From: Pseudarthrobacter phenanthrenivorans | GTDB taxonomy: Bacteria > Actinomycetota > Actinomycetes > Actinomycetales > Micrococcaceae | Reading direction: 5' to 3' | Assembly: GCF_000813845.1 (NCBI RefSeq) | Contig: NZ_JWTB01000030.1 | Coordinates: forward strand, 57,154-121,153 | Length of the DNA: 64,000 bases | Part shown: piece by piece, positions 11,165-20,438 of the stretch | How the letters are laid out: the number at the start of each line of letters is the position of its first letter | Numbering within the stretch: position 1 is the first letter of the stretch | Notes under the pieces: generated by a model | What the model saw: only the letters and a program-made list of their open reading frames with translations | Told to the model about the DNA's origin: nothing | Databases searched by the model: none | Made by a program: the position numbers and the translations under genes

Positions 11165-11539
11165 CTAGCGGCTGCGGCGGCCGGCTGCGGGCTTCCGGCG
11201 GGTGGCGAAGGCGCTGCGGACGCCGTAGCTGAACGCGGCCACCTTGATCAGCGGGGAACCCACCGTAGCGGCCACCAGGGAGGACAGGGCGGAGATGTTG
11301 GCGGATGCATCCGACACGTTGGTCGAGATACCGTCCACCTTCTTCAGCTGCTGGTTGGTGGTGGACACCGTGGCCGTGACCTCGTCCATCAGGGGCGTTG
11401 CGCCGTCGCTGATGGACCTGATGGCAGTACGCACCTCATCGAAAACCTTCCCCAGCTTCAGGATGGGGACCGCAAGCAGCAGGACCAGGAGTGCGAACAC
11501 CCCGGCAGCGATCAGGCCGGCAATATCGCCACCAGACAT
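11165..11539 (-). CDS. DUF948 membrane protein
   Basis: This 124-residue protein has an N-terminal membrane helix (GLIAAGVFALLVLLLAVPIL). A heptad-rich region with LGKVFDEVRTAIRSI and a VSTTNQQLKKVDGI coiled segment follows, then a basic C-terminus. This is the usual DUF948 layout; no biochemical role is established for it. It sits between rpsD and the small membrane gene upstream of alaS, a typical position in Actinobacteria. The ATG at 11539 follows a short gap containing the rpsD terminator. Confidence 0.85.
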   Translation of the reverse strand: MSGGDIAGLIAAGVFALLVLLLAVPILKLGKVFDEVRTAIRSISDGATPLMDEVTATVSTTNQQLKKVDGISTNVSDASANISALSSLVAATVGSPLIKVAAFSYGVRSAFATRRKPAAGRRSR

Positions 11540-11633
11540 AAACGTTCATCTCCTCGAAATTCCGTGGTTGGGTTCCCATCCCGCGCGCGACTGGAAGGTG
11601 CGCCGCGCAGATGTCCCCCAAGTACCTTACATA

Positions 11634-11669
11634 CAAAGAAGCCCGCGGCGCTTGCCACGGGCTTCTTTG
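11634..11669 (-). terminator. Rho-independent terminator after rpsD
   Basis: A 12-bp perfect inverted repeat (CAAAGAAGCCCG / CGGGCTTCTTTG) lies 17 bases beyond the rpsD stop. The descending arm on the minus strand ends in a U-rich run. Confidence 0.85.
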
Positions 11670-11685
11670 GATACGCTGCTGGGAT

Positions 11686-12312
11686 TTAGCGTGCGTAGAA
11701 TTCGACGACGAGCTGCTCTTCGCAGGTCACCGGGATTTCCGAACGCTTGGGGCGGCGCACCAGGCGTGCCTGGAGGGCTTCCAGCTTGACGTCCAGGTAG
11801 GCCGGGACGGCAGGCAGGACGTCGCGGTGTGCACCGGCGGCTGCAACCTGGAGCGGAACCATGGTTTCGCTGCGGCTGTGGACGTGGACCAGCTGGCCCT
11901 CGCCGACGCGGAACGACGGACGGTCAACGCGGATGCCGTCAACCATGATGTGGCGGTGCACAACCAGCTGGCGGGCCTGGGCGATGGTGCGGGCGAAGCC
12001 GGCACGCAGGACCAGGGCGTCGAGGCGCATTTCGAGCAGTTCGATGAGGTTCTCACCGGTCAGGCCCTTGGTGCGGCGGGCTTCTTCGAAGGCACGGGTC
12101 ATCTGTGCTTCGCGGATGCCGTACTGGGCGCGCAGGCGCTGCTTTTCGCGCAGACGTACGGCGTAGTCGGAGTCCTGCTTCTTGCGGGCACGGCCATGCT
12201 CACCGGGGCCGTACGGGCGGCGCTCCATGTACTTGGCGGCCTTGGGGGTCAGAGCGATGCCGAGGGACCGCGAGAGGCGGGCCTGACGGCGAGCACGAGT
12301 GTTGTTAGCCAC
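11686..12312 (-). CDS. rpsD: 30S ribosomal protein S4, zinc-independent form
   Basis: S4 binds 16S rRNA early in 30S assembly. The 208 residues contain the S4 RNA-binding domain (LDALVLRAGFARTIAQARQL), and the C-terminus ends EEQLVVEFYAR. The N-terminal 60 residues have no cysteines where zinc-binding S4 proteins have four, so this is the zinc-independent (C-minus) type. The GTG start has a good ribosome site (GGAAGGA) six bases upstream. The gene stands apart from the ribosomal-protein operons, with its own terminator. Confidence 0.97.
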   Translation of the reverse strand: MANNTRARRQARLSRSLGIALTPKAAKYMERRPYGPGEHGRARKKQDSDYAVRLREKQRLRAQYGIREAQMTRAFEEARRTKGLTGENLIELLEMRLDALVLRAGFARTIAQARQLVVHRHIMVDGIRVDRPSFRVGEGQLVHVHSRSETMVPLQVAAAGAHRDVLPAVPAYLDVKLEALQARLVRRPKRSEIPVTCEEQLVVEFYAR

Positions 12313-12482
12313 TTGTGTCCTTCCAATATCTGCGGTGTGTCAGTGTTACTGGCCTCCACGATGGAGAGCATCGGCCAACCGCTGCCTTTTGCTACTGGGC
12401 ACAGGGCATAACCTACTCGAAGGAAACTCAAGGGGATTGTGCGTCCGTGCCTTGCCAGACAAAGATTCAGCTTACCACGCCA

Positions 12483-13985
12483 TCAGGTGCCCCGGACAAT
12501 CTTCCGCAGCCGCTCCAGCCGTTGCGCAATGTCCCGCTCAGCGCCGTTGCCGGTGGGCTGGTAGTAGTCGCGGCCCACCAGGTCATCCGGGGGGTACTGC
12601 TGGGTGGCCACGGCGTGCGGGGCGTCGTGCGCGTATTTGTAGCCCACACCGTGGCCCAGTTGCTTCGAGCCCGGGTAGTGCGCGTCGCGCAGGTGCGCCG
12701 GGATCCCGACGCCCAACCCCGCGCGCACGTCCGCGATGGCCTTGTTGATGCCCATGTAGGCGGCATTCGATTTTGGCGCGGTGGCGAGGTGGACCACGGC
12801 CTCTGCCAGGATGATCCTGCCCTCGGGCATGCCGATCAGCTGGACCGCCTGAGCGGCGGCAACGGCGGTCTGCAGGGCGGTGGGGTCCGCCATCCCCACA
12901 TCCTCCGCCGCCGAGATGACGATCCGCCGCGCCACGAACCGCGGATCCTCCCCCGCCTCGAGCATCCGGGCAAGGTAGTGCAGGGCGGCGTCCACGTCGG
13001 AGCCACGGATGGATTTGATGAAGGCGCTGGCCACGTCGTAGTGCTGGTCGCCCGCACGGTCATAGCGGACGGCGGCTGCATCCAGGGCGCGCTCGGTGTG
13101 GCGCAGCTCCACGGTGACCGGCTCATCAGTGACCGGCCCACCGGCTGCGCCGTCCTCCCCCGCGGAACGTTCGACGTCGTCCGCGTCACCGAAGGCGACG
13201 CCGGCGGCGGCCTCGAGTGCGGTCAGGGCCCTGCGGGCGTCCCCGCCGGACAGCCGGACCAGGTGTTCCAGCGCTTCGGCATTGAGCCGCACCTTGCCAC
13301 CCAGGCCCCGCGGATCCTCTACGGCGCGCACCAGCAGGCCCTCGATATCGGCATCGGTCAACGGTTTGAGCGTGAGGAGCAGTGAGCGGGACAGCAGCGG
13401 CGAGACCACGGAAAACGACGGATTTTCCGTGGTGGCAGCCACCAGGACCACCCACCGGTTTTCGACCCCGGGCAGCAGCGCGTCCTGCTGGGCCTTGTTG
13501 AAGCGGTGGATTTCGTCCAGGAACAGCACCGTGGTGGTTTTGTACAGGTCGCGGGCCGTCAGGGCGTCGTCCATGACCCGGCGGACGTCCTTGACGCCGG
13601 CGGTGATGGCGGACAGTTCCACGAACTTCCGGCCGGGTCCGCGGGCGATGACGTGCGCCAGCGTCGTCTTTCCGGTACCCGGGGGTCCCCAGAGGATCAG
13701 CGAGCTGGGACCCGCCGGCCCGGCGGCGTCGGCTCCGGCGCCGGCCGCCAACTGCCGCAGCGGCGACCCCTGGCCAAGGAGGTGCTGCTGGCCCACCACT
13801 TCGTCCAGCGTGCGCGGGCGCATGCGGACGGCCAGCGGGCTGCGCGGCGAGCCCTGCCCCCGCGCGCCCTGCCCCCGTACACCCGTGCCCCGTACACCCG
13901 GGCCGCGGGATCCGGTGCCTGCCCCGGCGACGGGACGGTCGTCGTCGTCGTCTTGTTCTGGCCCGTTGCCGAAGAGATCATCCAC
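12483..13985 (-). CDS. rarA: Replication-associated recombination protein A (RarA/MgsA family AAA+ ATPase)
   Basis: RarA/MgsA is a clamp-loader-like AAA+ ATPase acting at stalled forks. Of 500 residues, the first 50 are a Gly/Arg-rich tail with repeated VRGTG and VRGQG units. The AAA+ core then has Walker [12 protein letters not shown] at about 100-110 and Walker [10 protein letters not shown]. The C-terminal region contains [18 protein letters not shown] and the tetramerisation-type segment [12 protein letters not shown] lineage-specific insert (about [15 protein letters not shown]) interrupts the helical middle. It lies upstream of rpsD, separated by 170 bases. Confidence 0.93.
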   Translation of the reverse strand: MDDLFGNGPEQDDDDDRPVAGAGTGSRGPGVRGTGVRGQGARGQGSPRSPLAVRMRPRTLDEVVGQQHLLGQGSPLRQLAAGAGADAAGPAGPSSLILWGPPGTGKTTLAHVIARGPGRKFVELSAITAGVKDVRRVMDDALTARDLYKTTTVLFLDEIHRFNKAQQDALLPGVENRWVVLVAATTENPSFSVVSPLLSRSLLLTLKPLTDADIEGLLVRAVEDPRGLGGKVRLNAEALEHLVRLSGGDARRALTALEAAAGVAFGDADDVERSAGEDGAAGGPVTDEPVTVELRHTERALDAAAVRYDRAGDQHYDVASAFIKSIRGSDVDAALHYLARMLEAGEDPRFVARRIVISAAEDVGMADPTALQTAVAAAQAVQLIGMPEGRIILAEAVVHLATAPKSNAAYMGINKAIADVRAGLGVGIPAHLRDAHYPGSKQLGHGVGYKYAHDAPHAVATQQYPPDDLVGRDYYQPTGNGAERDIAQRLERLRKIVRGT

Positions 13986-14058
13986 ATAGATAGGCTACTT
14001 CCAGTCCGCCACTGCTTTTCCCCGACACTTTCTCCCCCGACGCTTCAAGGAAGTACAC

Positions 14059-14727
14059 ATGCCTGCGCCAGTTCCCGCCAGTGGCCCGCCCCCGGTCCGG
14101 ACGGCGTTCGTGTCCGGCCCGCGACTGGCGGGCTGGGCGGGGCGGTTCGGCGCCTCGCATGGTGGCTTCCGGCTGCAGGACGACGACGACGGCCTGCGCC
14201 TTCTGGCAGCGGACGGCACCGCCGCGCTGCTGCAGGCGCCGTGGCCGGCGGACGGGCGCCCGGGACGGGGCAGCGGCCCCCTGGAGCGGCTCGCGGCCCT
14301 GGCATCGCAGCCGCGCCGCCTGGGACTGCTGCTGGTGCGCCGCGGCGGCTACGGCATCGGGGTGGCGGCCGAGGGAATGCTGCTCGCGTCGAAAGCGGGG
14401 ACCCGGTATGTCCAGTCGCGGACCGCGGCGGGCGGCCAGTCCCAGCAACGGTTCGCGCGGCGGCGTTCCAACCAGGCGGACGCGTTGGTTTCGGCAGTGG
14501 CACAGCAGGCCGCCGGCATATTCCAGACGGCCGCCTTCGAGTACCTGGTGCCCGGAGGGGACAGGGCGCTGGCGGACCTGGTCCTCCAGGACCCCGCCCT
14601 TCGGGAGTACGCGTCTTTGCCGCGCCTCGCCTACCTCGATGTCGCCGAGCCCCGAACCGCCGTCCTGAAGAAGGCCGCGGCCGACGCGTGCTCGGTAAGG
14701 ATTACGGTGGCCGACGCGCCTGGCTGA
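14059..14727 (+). CDS. acVLRF1-family peptidyl-tRNA hydrolase / ribosome-rescue factor
   Basis: This is recognised as the actinobacterial Vms1-like release-factor-1 family, which is thought to release nascent chains from peptidyl-tRNA on stalled ribosomes. The 222-residue product has the diagnostic stretch YVQSRTAAGGQSQQRFARR (about 117-135), including a Gly-Gly-Gln-Ser-Gln loop comparable to the catalytic glutamine loop of eRF1/Vms1. A helical, Asp-binding-type C-terminus with LPRLAYLDV follows. It has no membrane segment. It is divergent from rarA across a 73-base gap and convergent with the GNAT gene. The family assignment rests on my reading of the motif. Confidence 0.8.
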   Translation: MPAPVPASGPPPVRTAFVSGPRLAGWAGRFGASHGGFRLQDDDDGLRLLAADGTAALLQAPWPADGRPGRGSGPLERLAALASQPRRLGLLLVRRGGYGIGVAAEGMLLASKAGTRYVQSRTAAGGQSQQRFARRRSNQADALVSAVAQQAAGIFQTAAFEYLVPGGDRALADLVLQDPALREYASLPRLAYLDVAEPRTAVLKKAAADACSVRITVADAPG

Positions 14728-14779
14728 GCCCGCACGCTCTGCCCAAGCATGGGAACAGGCAAACCGTCTGGGTGCCTGA

Positions 14780-15589
14780 TCAGCACCCGGTCAAGGCCGG
14801 GCGTGGGCGTTCCTGCCGGTACAGGTAGCGTCCGGCTTCGCGGAATCCGGCTTTCGCGTACAACGCCTGGGCACCGTGGTTGGCGGCGGTGACCAGCAGC
14901 CAGAAGTCCGTGACGCCGCACTCCCTGCCGGCATGCAGCAGGGCCTGGAGAATGGCCGCCGCGTAACCCCGGCGGCGTGCGTCCGGAAGGGTGGCCATGG
15001 CGTACAGGCCACCCCGCGGCGAGCCGGCGGGAAGGGCGAGCCGCCCGACGGCGGCGGGCCGGCCGTCGCCGTCGCGCAGCAGCGCATATACGGCCGGGCA
15101 TCCTTCCAGGATGGCCCGGGCAGTGGCCAGGGCCTCTTCCCCGCCGCGGCCGTCCACCTGCCACCAGACCCGCAGCCATTCCGTGGAGGGCGCCGCGGAA
15201 AGTTCGACCGGGACAGCACCGGAACTGCCTGCGGGATCCGCACCGGGAGGTGCAGTACGGGTCATGACAAGGGTCTCGGACTGGCGTGTGAAGCCTTCCG
15301 TGTCCAGCAGGTCGTGGAGCGCTTCCGTGCCGGGGTTGTCGAAGAGCTGGAAGATCACCGGCAGCCGGCGGCTGCGGTACCAGGCCCTGGCCTCTGCGAG
15401 CAGGCTGCGGAGGTCGTCCCGAGGCTGCCCGGCAGACGCGGTCCGTGGCCAGATGGAGTTGGCCCGCTGGGTCACTCCCCCGGCTGCACGGAGGATCCAT
15501 CCTCCTGCGTCATGGCGTTCCAGGGCCGGCCAGGCGGCGTCCATGACCGACTCCAGTTCCCGGCATTCGATGCTGCTGTACGTGGTCAA
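14780..15589 (-). CDS. GNAT-family N-acetyltransferase
   Basis: The 269-residue protein has one clear GNAT fold in its C-terminal half. It shows a beta-4/alpha-3 acetyl-CoA motif (LYAMATLPDARRRGYAAAIL, about 178-197) and the later motif NHGAQALYAKAGFREAGR. The N-terminal half (ALERHDAGGWILRAAGGVTQRANSIW) resembles the second, degenerate domain seen in some actinobacterial GNATs. The substrate is unknown. The TTG start at 15589 is uncertain, with ATG codons further in. It is convergent with acVLRF1 and lies just downstream of the aspS terminator. Confidence 0.85.
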   Translation of the reverse strand: MTTYSSIECRELESVMDAAWPALERHDAGGWILRAAGGVTQRANSIWPRTASAGQPRDDLRSLLAEARAWYRSRRLPVIFQLFDNPGTEALHDLLDTEGFTRQSETLVMTRTAPPGADPAGSSGAVPVELSAAPSTEWLRVWWQVDGRGGEEALATARAILEGCPAVYALLRDGDGRPAAVGRLALPAGSPRGGLYAMATLPDARRRGYAAAILQALLHAGRECGVTDFWLLVTAANHGAQALYAKAGFREAGRYLYRQERPRPALTGC

Positions 15590-15611
15590 CGGGCAGGCTC
15601 CTTGATGAACG

Positions 15612-15649
15612 AAGGGAGGTTCCCCGGATACGTCCGGGGAACCTCCCTT
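15612..15649 (-). terminator. Terminator after aspS
   Basis: Two perfect 17-bp arms (AAGGGAGGTTCCCCGGA / TCCGGGGAACCTCCCTT) with a 4-base loop lie 29 bases beyond the aspS stop. Confidence 0.85.
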
Positions 15650-15677
15650 GGCTGCTGTCTGCGCGGAGTTGCAGGTG

Positions 15678-17474
15678 CTACTGCTTTTCTTCCGGCTTCT
15701 TCTCTTGGGGCTTCCGGGCCTCCGGCTTGAAGTCCACGCCCGCTTCCTTGCGCTGCTGGGGCGTGATGGGCGCCGGGGCCTCCGTCAGGGGGTCATGGCC
15801 GCCGCCGGACTTGGGGAAGGCGATGACGTCGCGGATGGAGTCGACGCCGGCGAGCAGTGACACCACGCGGTCCCAGCCGAAGGCGATGCCGCCGTGCGGG
15901 GGTGCGCCGTACTTGAAGCCCTCGAGCAGGAAGCCGAACTTGGTCTGGGCGTCCTCTTTGTCCAGGCCCATCAGTTCGAAGACGCGCTCCTGCACTTCGC
16001 GCTGGTGGATACGGATCGAGCCGCCGCCGATTTCGTTGCCGTTGCAGACGATGTCGTAGGCGTAGGACAGCGCCGACTCGGGGTCCTTGTCGAAGGTGTC
16101 CAGGAATTCCGGCTTGGGAGAAGTGAAGGCGTGGTGGACGGCCGTCCACTGGCCCGTACCGACGGCGACGTCACCGGAGGCGACGGCAGCGGCAGCGGGT
16201 TCGAACATGGGGGCGTCCACAACCCAGCAGAATGCCCAGGCGGTGGGGTCGATCAGGCCGGTGCGGTGGCCGATCTCCACGCGGGCAGCACCCAGCAGGG
16301 CGCGCGACGGCGTCTTCTCACCGGCAGCGAAGAAGATGCAGTCGCCGGGCTTGGCGCCGACGGCGTCGGCCAGGCCGGCGCGTTCCATCTCGGTCAGGTT
16401 CTTGGCCACGGGGCCGGCGAGTTCGCCGTCCTCCTTGTACAGGACATAGGCAAGGCCCTTGGCACCGCGCTGCTTGGCCCATTCCTGCCAGGCGTCCAGT
16501 GCGCGGCGCGCCTGAGAGGCACCGCCGGGCATGACCACGGCACCAACATAGGGCGCCTTGAACACGCCGAAGTTGGTGTCCTTGAAGAATTCCGTCAGTT
16601 CGGTCAGCTCCTGGCCAAAGCGGAGGTCAGGCTTGTCGGAGCCATAGCGGGCCATGGCGTCGGCGTAGGTGATGCGTTGGATGGGAGTGGGAATGTCCAC
16701 GCCAATGAGCTGCCATACGGCCTTGACGATGTTTTCGCCGAGCCGGATGATGTCGTCCTGGTCCACGAAGCTGGCTTCGATGTCCAGCTGGGTGAATTCC
16801 GGCTGACGGTCGGCGCGGAAGTCCTCGTCGCGGTAGCAGCGGGCGATCTGGTAGTACTTCTCGAATCCGCCTACCTGCAGCAGCTGCTTGAACAGCTGGG
16901 GCGACTGCGGCAGCGCGTACCAGGAACCGGGTGCCAGGCGCGCCGGAACCAGGAAGTCACGGGCGCCTTCCGGCGTGGACCGGGTCAGTGTGGGCGTTTC
17001 GATTTCGACGAAGCCCTCGTGGTGGAGCAGCTCGCGCGCCACCCGGTTCGCTTCGGAACGGAGGCGCAGGTTGCGGCTGGGGCCCGGACGGCGCAGGTCC
17101 AGGTACCGGTGCTTGAGGCGGGCTTCCTCGCCGACTTCCACATGCTCATCAATCTGGAACGGCAGCGGGTCCGAGGTGTTGAGGATGGTGACGTCCTCGG
17201 CGATGACCTCGATCTCACCCGTGGCAAGGGCGGGGTTCTCATTGCCCTCCGGGCGGCGGGAAACGGTGCCCTTGACCTGCAGCACGTATTCGTTGCGCAG
17301 ACCGTGGAACACTTCCTCCTCGCGGACCACTACCTGGGCCACGCCGGAAGCGTCGCGCAGGTCCACGAATGCCACACCACCGTGATCACGACGGCGGCCC
17401 ACCCAGCCGGCCAGGGTTACGGTTTGTCCAATGTGCTCGGAGCGAAGGGATCCGAGGTCATGTGTGCGCAGCAC
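15678..17474 (-). CDS. aspS: Aspartyl-tRNA synthetase
   Basis: It charges tRNA-Asp, and possibly tRNA-Asn as well if the organism uses the amidation route, which this window cannot tell. The 598 residues start [20 protein letters not shown] with an OB-fold anticodon-binding domain. The class II core shows the motif-2 region [19 protein letters not shown], a GAD insertion domain and motif 3 at AFGWDRV. The last 15 residues are a Lys/Glu/Pro tail ([13 protein letters not shown]). A hairpin terminator follows the stop. Confidence 0.97.
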   Translation of the reverse strand: MLRTHDLGSLRSEHIGQTVTLAGWVGRRRDHGGVAFVDLRDASGVAQVVVREEEVFHGLRNEYVLQVKGTVSRRPEGNENPALATGEIEVIAEDVTILNTSDPLPFQIDEHVEVGEEARLKHRYLDLRRPGPSRNLRLRSEANRVARELLHHEGFVEIETPTLTRSTPEGARDFLVPARLAPGSWYALPQSPQLFKQLLQVGGFEKYYQIARCYRDEDFRADRQPEFTQLDIEASFVDQDDIIRLGENIVKAVWQLIGVDIPTPIQRITYADAMARYGSDKPDLRFGQELTELTEFFKDTNFGVFKAPYVGAVVMPGGASQARRALDAWQEWAKQRGAKGLAYVLYKEDGELAGPVAKNLTEMERAGLADAVGAKPGDCIFFAAGEKTPSRALLGAARVEIGHRTGLIDPTAWAFCWVVDAPMFEPAAAAVASGDVAVGTGQWTAVHHAFTSPKPEFLDTFDKDPESALSYAYDIVCNGNEIGGGSIRIHQREVQERVFELMGLDKEDAQTKFGFLLEGFKYGAPPHGGIAFGWDRVVSLLAGVDSIRDVIAFPKSGGGHDPLTEAPAPITPQQRKEAGVDFKPEARKPQEKKPEEKQ

Positions 17475-17511
17475 AGCACGCCTTTCTGCGGGAAAACAGT
17501 GGGAAATTCAA

Positions 17512-17533
17512 TATGATCGTTGCGGGAACGATC
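17512..17533. promoter_or_regulatory. Candidate promoter -10 with overlapping palindrome between aspS and the permease gene
   Basis: A TATGAT hexamer (17512-17517, plus strand) overlaps a perfect inverted repeat GATCGTT-GCGGG-AACGATC at 17515-17533. It lies 38 bases before the permease ATG and 41 bases before the aspS start. The layout fits an operator covering a promoter, but the binding protein is unknown. Confidence 0.4.
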
Positions 17534-17571
17534 CCGTCCGAGTTTACCCGCTGGAAAGGTACTGCCGCCGC

Positions 17572-18828
17572 ATGAGCGAACCGCAGCAACTGGAACGCAG
17601 GCTGGGAACCTTTGATGCCACCGCCATTGGCCTTGGATCCATGCTGGGCGCCGGCGTGTTCGTGGTCTTCGCCCCGGCCGCCGCCCTGGCCGGCAATCTC
17701 CTGGTCCTGTCCGTGGTGGTGGCGGGGGTGGTGGCCTACTGCAATGCGGTGGCATCCGCGGCACTCGCCGCCCGGTATCCCACCAGCGGCGGGACATACG
17801 TCTATGGCCGGAATCAGCTGGGGGAATGGCCGGGTTTCCTGGCCGGCTGGGGCTTTGTGACCGGCAAGACGGCGTCCTGCGCGGCGATGGCCCTGACGTT
17901 CGGCAGTTATGTGGCGGGCGGCTACGCCGTCCCGGTGGCCGTTGCCGCCGTCGTAGCCCTGACGGGTGTCAACCTGCTGGGCATCACCCGCACTGCCCTG
18001 TTGACGAGGATCCTGCTGTGCGTGGTCCTGGCCACGCTGGCGTTCGTGGCCGCCGCCGCGCTGGCCGGACCGCATCCCGCAGTCCCGTCCGCCGGCACAC
18101 TCTCCGGCAGCGCTGGCGGCGTCCTGTCCGCCGCCGGGCTGGTCTTCTTCGCCTTCGCGGGGTACGCCCGGATCGCCACGTTGGGTGAGGAAGTCAGGAA
18201 TCCGGAACGCGCCATCCCCCGGGCCATCCTCGCCGCCCTGGCGGCCGCGTTCGCCATCTACCTGATGCTGGCCTTGGTCCTGCCAGCCCATCTCGGGGCG
18301 CAACTGGCGGCCACCCGGACTCCCCTGCTGGACGCCGTGCGCGAGTCAGGGCTGGCCGCCGGCGCACCGCTGGTGCAGACCGGTGCCGCCGCGGCCTGCC
18401 TGGGCGCACTGCTCGCACTCATCACCGGTGTCGGCCGGACAACCCTGGCCATGGCACGGGAGCGCGATCTCCCCGGACCGTTGGCCAGGGTGGGCGGCAG
18501 CCACACCGTTCCGTTCGTCGCCGAACTGGCCGTCGCCGCCGTCGTCATCCTTCTCCTGCTGACCACCGATGTGATGACCGTGGTGGGCTTCTCAAGCTTT
18601 GGTGTGCTGGTGTACTACGCGGTAGCCAACGCCTCGGCCTTCACCCTCGCCACCCATCCCGGCTACGCTCCCCGCTGGCTGAACGCCCTGGGCTTCGTGG
18701 GATGCGTGGTGCTTGCCTTCACCCTTCCGGCGGCGTCCGTCCTGGCTATGGCAGCTGTCCTCGCGGCGGGCCTGGCCGGGCGCTGGCTGGTGCTGCGTTT
18801 CCGGCAGGGAAAGGCAGCGGGGCCCTGA
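17572..18828 (+). CDS. APC-superfamily amino-acid permease
   Basis: This 418-residue integral membrane protein has about 12 hydrophobic segments. The N-terminal signature LGTFDATAIGLGSMLGAGVF is the conserved first helix of APC transporters, whose GSMLGAGVF loop binds substrate. SGGTYVYGR follows helix 3, and a middle motif FFAFAGYARIATLGEEVRNP is also typical. Amino-acid or amine uptake is likely but the substrate cannot be read. The ATG at 17572 sits at the APC N-terminus; upstream open frame is leader. It is divergent from aspS. Confidence 0.9.
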   Translation: MSEPQQLERRLGTFDATAIGLGSMLGAGVFVVFAPAAALAGNLLVLSVVVAGVVAYCNAVASAALAARYPTSGGTYVYGRNQLGEWPGFLAGWGFVTGKTASCAAMALTFGSYVAGGYAVPVAVAAVVALTGVNLLGITRTALLTRILLCVVLATLAFVAAAALAGPHPAVPSAGTLSGSAGGVLSAAGLVFFAFAGYARIATLGEEVRNPERAIPRAILAALAAAFAIYLMLALVLPAHLGAQLAATRTPLLDAVRESGLAAGAPLVQTGAAAACLGALLALITGVGRTTLAMARERDLPGPLARVGGSHTVPFVAELAVAAVVILLLLTTDVMTVVGFSSFGVLVYYAVANASAFTLATHPGYAPRWLNALGFVGCVVLAFTLPAASVLAMAAVLAAGLAGRWLVLRFRQGKAAGP

Positions 18829-18836
18829 GCTCCGCG

Positions 18837-20207
18837 CTACACGGAGGCTGCCGCGGGAGCGGTGGTCTGCACCTGGACGGTGAGGTCCTCCACCGGCGGC
18901 ATCCATGTTTCGGGAGTGGCCAGCACCTGCTCGCCGGTGCGGATGTCCTTGACCTGGTGGGTGCCGTCGTCGTCGGTGAACCAGACGAAGGGGATCCCGC
19001 GCCGGTCGGCGAACTTGATCTGCTTTCCGAACTTCTCCGCCTTCGCGGCCACCTCGGTGGGAATGCCGCGGCCGCGGAGCAGGGCGGCCACATCCTGGGC
19101 AGCGCCCCAGCTGTCGTCGTTGTTCAGGGCCACCAGCACGGCGGTGGGAACCGAACGGGACGCCTTTGCCAGGTCCTGGCTGAGGATCCGGGACACCAGG
19201 CGGGTCACGCCAATGGACAGGCCGACGCCCGGAAACTTCCGGTTGCCCTTCGATGCCAGGGCGTCGTACCGGCCGCCGGAGCAAATGGAGCCGAGCTGTT
19301 CGTGGCCCACCAGCACCGTTTCCACCACGGTGCCGGTGTAGTAGTCCAGGCCGCGGGCGATGCTGAGGTCCGCAAGCACCTTGCCGGGAGCCCGCTGCAC
19401 GGCCGCGTCGATGACCTGTTCCAGTTCGTCCAGGCCTTCATCGAGAAGGTCATTGCTGACCCCGAGGGCACGGACCTGGCTGACGAATGAGGTGTCCTCG
19501 GTGCGGATGGCGGCCAACTGCAGCGCCTTGGCCGCTTGTTCATCGGAGGCTCCGAGCTCGCTCTTGAGCAGTTCGGCCACCTTTGCGGGGCCGATCTTTT
19601 CGAGCTTGTCGATGCTGCGCAGCACCCCTGCGGTGTCCTCGAGTCCGATGCCGCGGTAGAAACCCTCGGCGAGCTTCCGGTTGTTGATCCGGAGGCGGAA
19701 GTCCGGAATGGGCAGGGCGCTCAAGGCCTCGGCGATGACGAGTGCGATCTCGACGTCGTAACGGAACGGAAGATCGCCGTCGCCTACGACGTCGATGTCC
19801 GCCTGCGTAAACTCGCGTGCCCGGCCCTCCTGCGGCCGCTCGCCGCGCCACACCTTCTGGATCTGGTAGCGGCGGAACGGGAACGCCAGGTATCCGGCGT
19901 TCTCCACCACGTAGCGGGCGAAAGGAACCGTCAGGTCGAAATGCAGGGCAAGTGCGTGGGGATCGGCTTTTCCGCCCTTGACGGGGTTGTCGCTTTCGTC
20001 CTCCTGGAGCCGGCTGAGTCCATAGACTTCCTTGTCGATCTCCCCTTTGCGCAGCAGCTGGCCCACGGTTTCCACTGCCCGGGTTTCGATTGAGGAAAAC
20101 CCATGCAGTTCAAACACGCGCCGCAACGTATCAAGCACGTGCAGCTCCACCATCCGCTCCTCGGGAAGCCACTCGGGGAATCCGGACAGGGAGGCGGTGC
20201 GTGCCAT
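18837..20207 (-). CDS. hisS: Histidyl-tRNA synthetase
   Basis: It charges tRNA-His. The 456 residues from ATG 20207 begin MARTASLSGFPEWLPEERMV, where the SGFPEWLPEER motif is typical of actinobacterial HisS. The histidine-binding signature ARGLDYYTGTV is present, as is the C-terminal anticodon-binding domain. A strong ribosome site (AAGGAG) lies about 11 bases before this ATG, which favours it over the longer open frame. The gene is convergent with the permease, with only 8 bases between stops. Confidence 0.96.
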   Translation of the reverse strand: MARTASLSGFPEWLPEERMVELHVLDTLRRVFELHGFSSIETRAVETVGQLLRKGEIDKEVYGLSRLQEDESDNPVKGGKADPHALALHFDLTVPFARYVVENAGYLAFPFRRYQIQKVWRGERPQEGRAREFTQADIDVVGDGDLPFRYDVEIALVIAEALSALPIPDFRLRINNRKLAEGFYRGIGLEDTAGVLRSIDKLEKIGPAKVAELLKSELGASDEQAAKALQLAAIRTEDTSFVSQVRALGVSNDLLDEGLDELEQVIDAAVQRAPGKVLADLSIARGLDYYTGTVVETVLVGHEQLGSICSGGRYDALASKGNRKFPGVGLSIGVTRLVSRILSQDLAKASRSVPTAVLVALNNDDSWGAAQDVAALLRGRGIPTEVAAKAEKFGKQIKFADRRGIPFVWFTDDDGTHQVKDIRTGEQVLATPETWMPPVEDLTVQVQTTAPAAASV

Positions 20208-20300
20208 GGGAAAGGTTCTCCTTAAGGGATGGGCGGTGCGCCGACGCTGCCTGCCGCAACCCCTTAGGAGGCAACGTACGGCGGCAGCACAGCCAGCCAT

Positions 20301-20331
20301 GCATAAACTATGTGCGGCAGCCAGTTTATGC
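20301..20331. promoter_or_regulatory. Inverted repeat GCATAAACT...AGTTTATGC upstream of hisS
   Basis: Perfect 9-bp arms (20301-20309 and 20323-20331) are separated by 13 bases, inside the 231-base divergent region between hisS and the cyclophilin gene. The AT-rich arms stand out against the GC-rich surroundings. It could be an operator or a promoter-associated dyad; no regulator is identified. Confidence 0.45.
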
Positions 20332-20438
20332 GTCATCCGTGTGCATCTCTAATGCAGCGGACACACAGCCTGGCCCTGAACACCTGCGCTCCGGCGGCCA
20401 ACCGCCGGGCACCAGCAGCCCGACGATGAGGAGGACCC

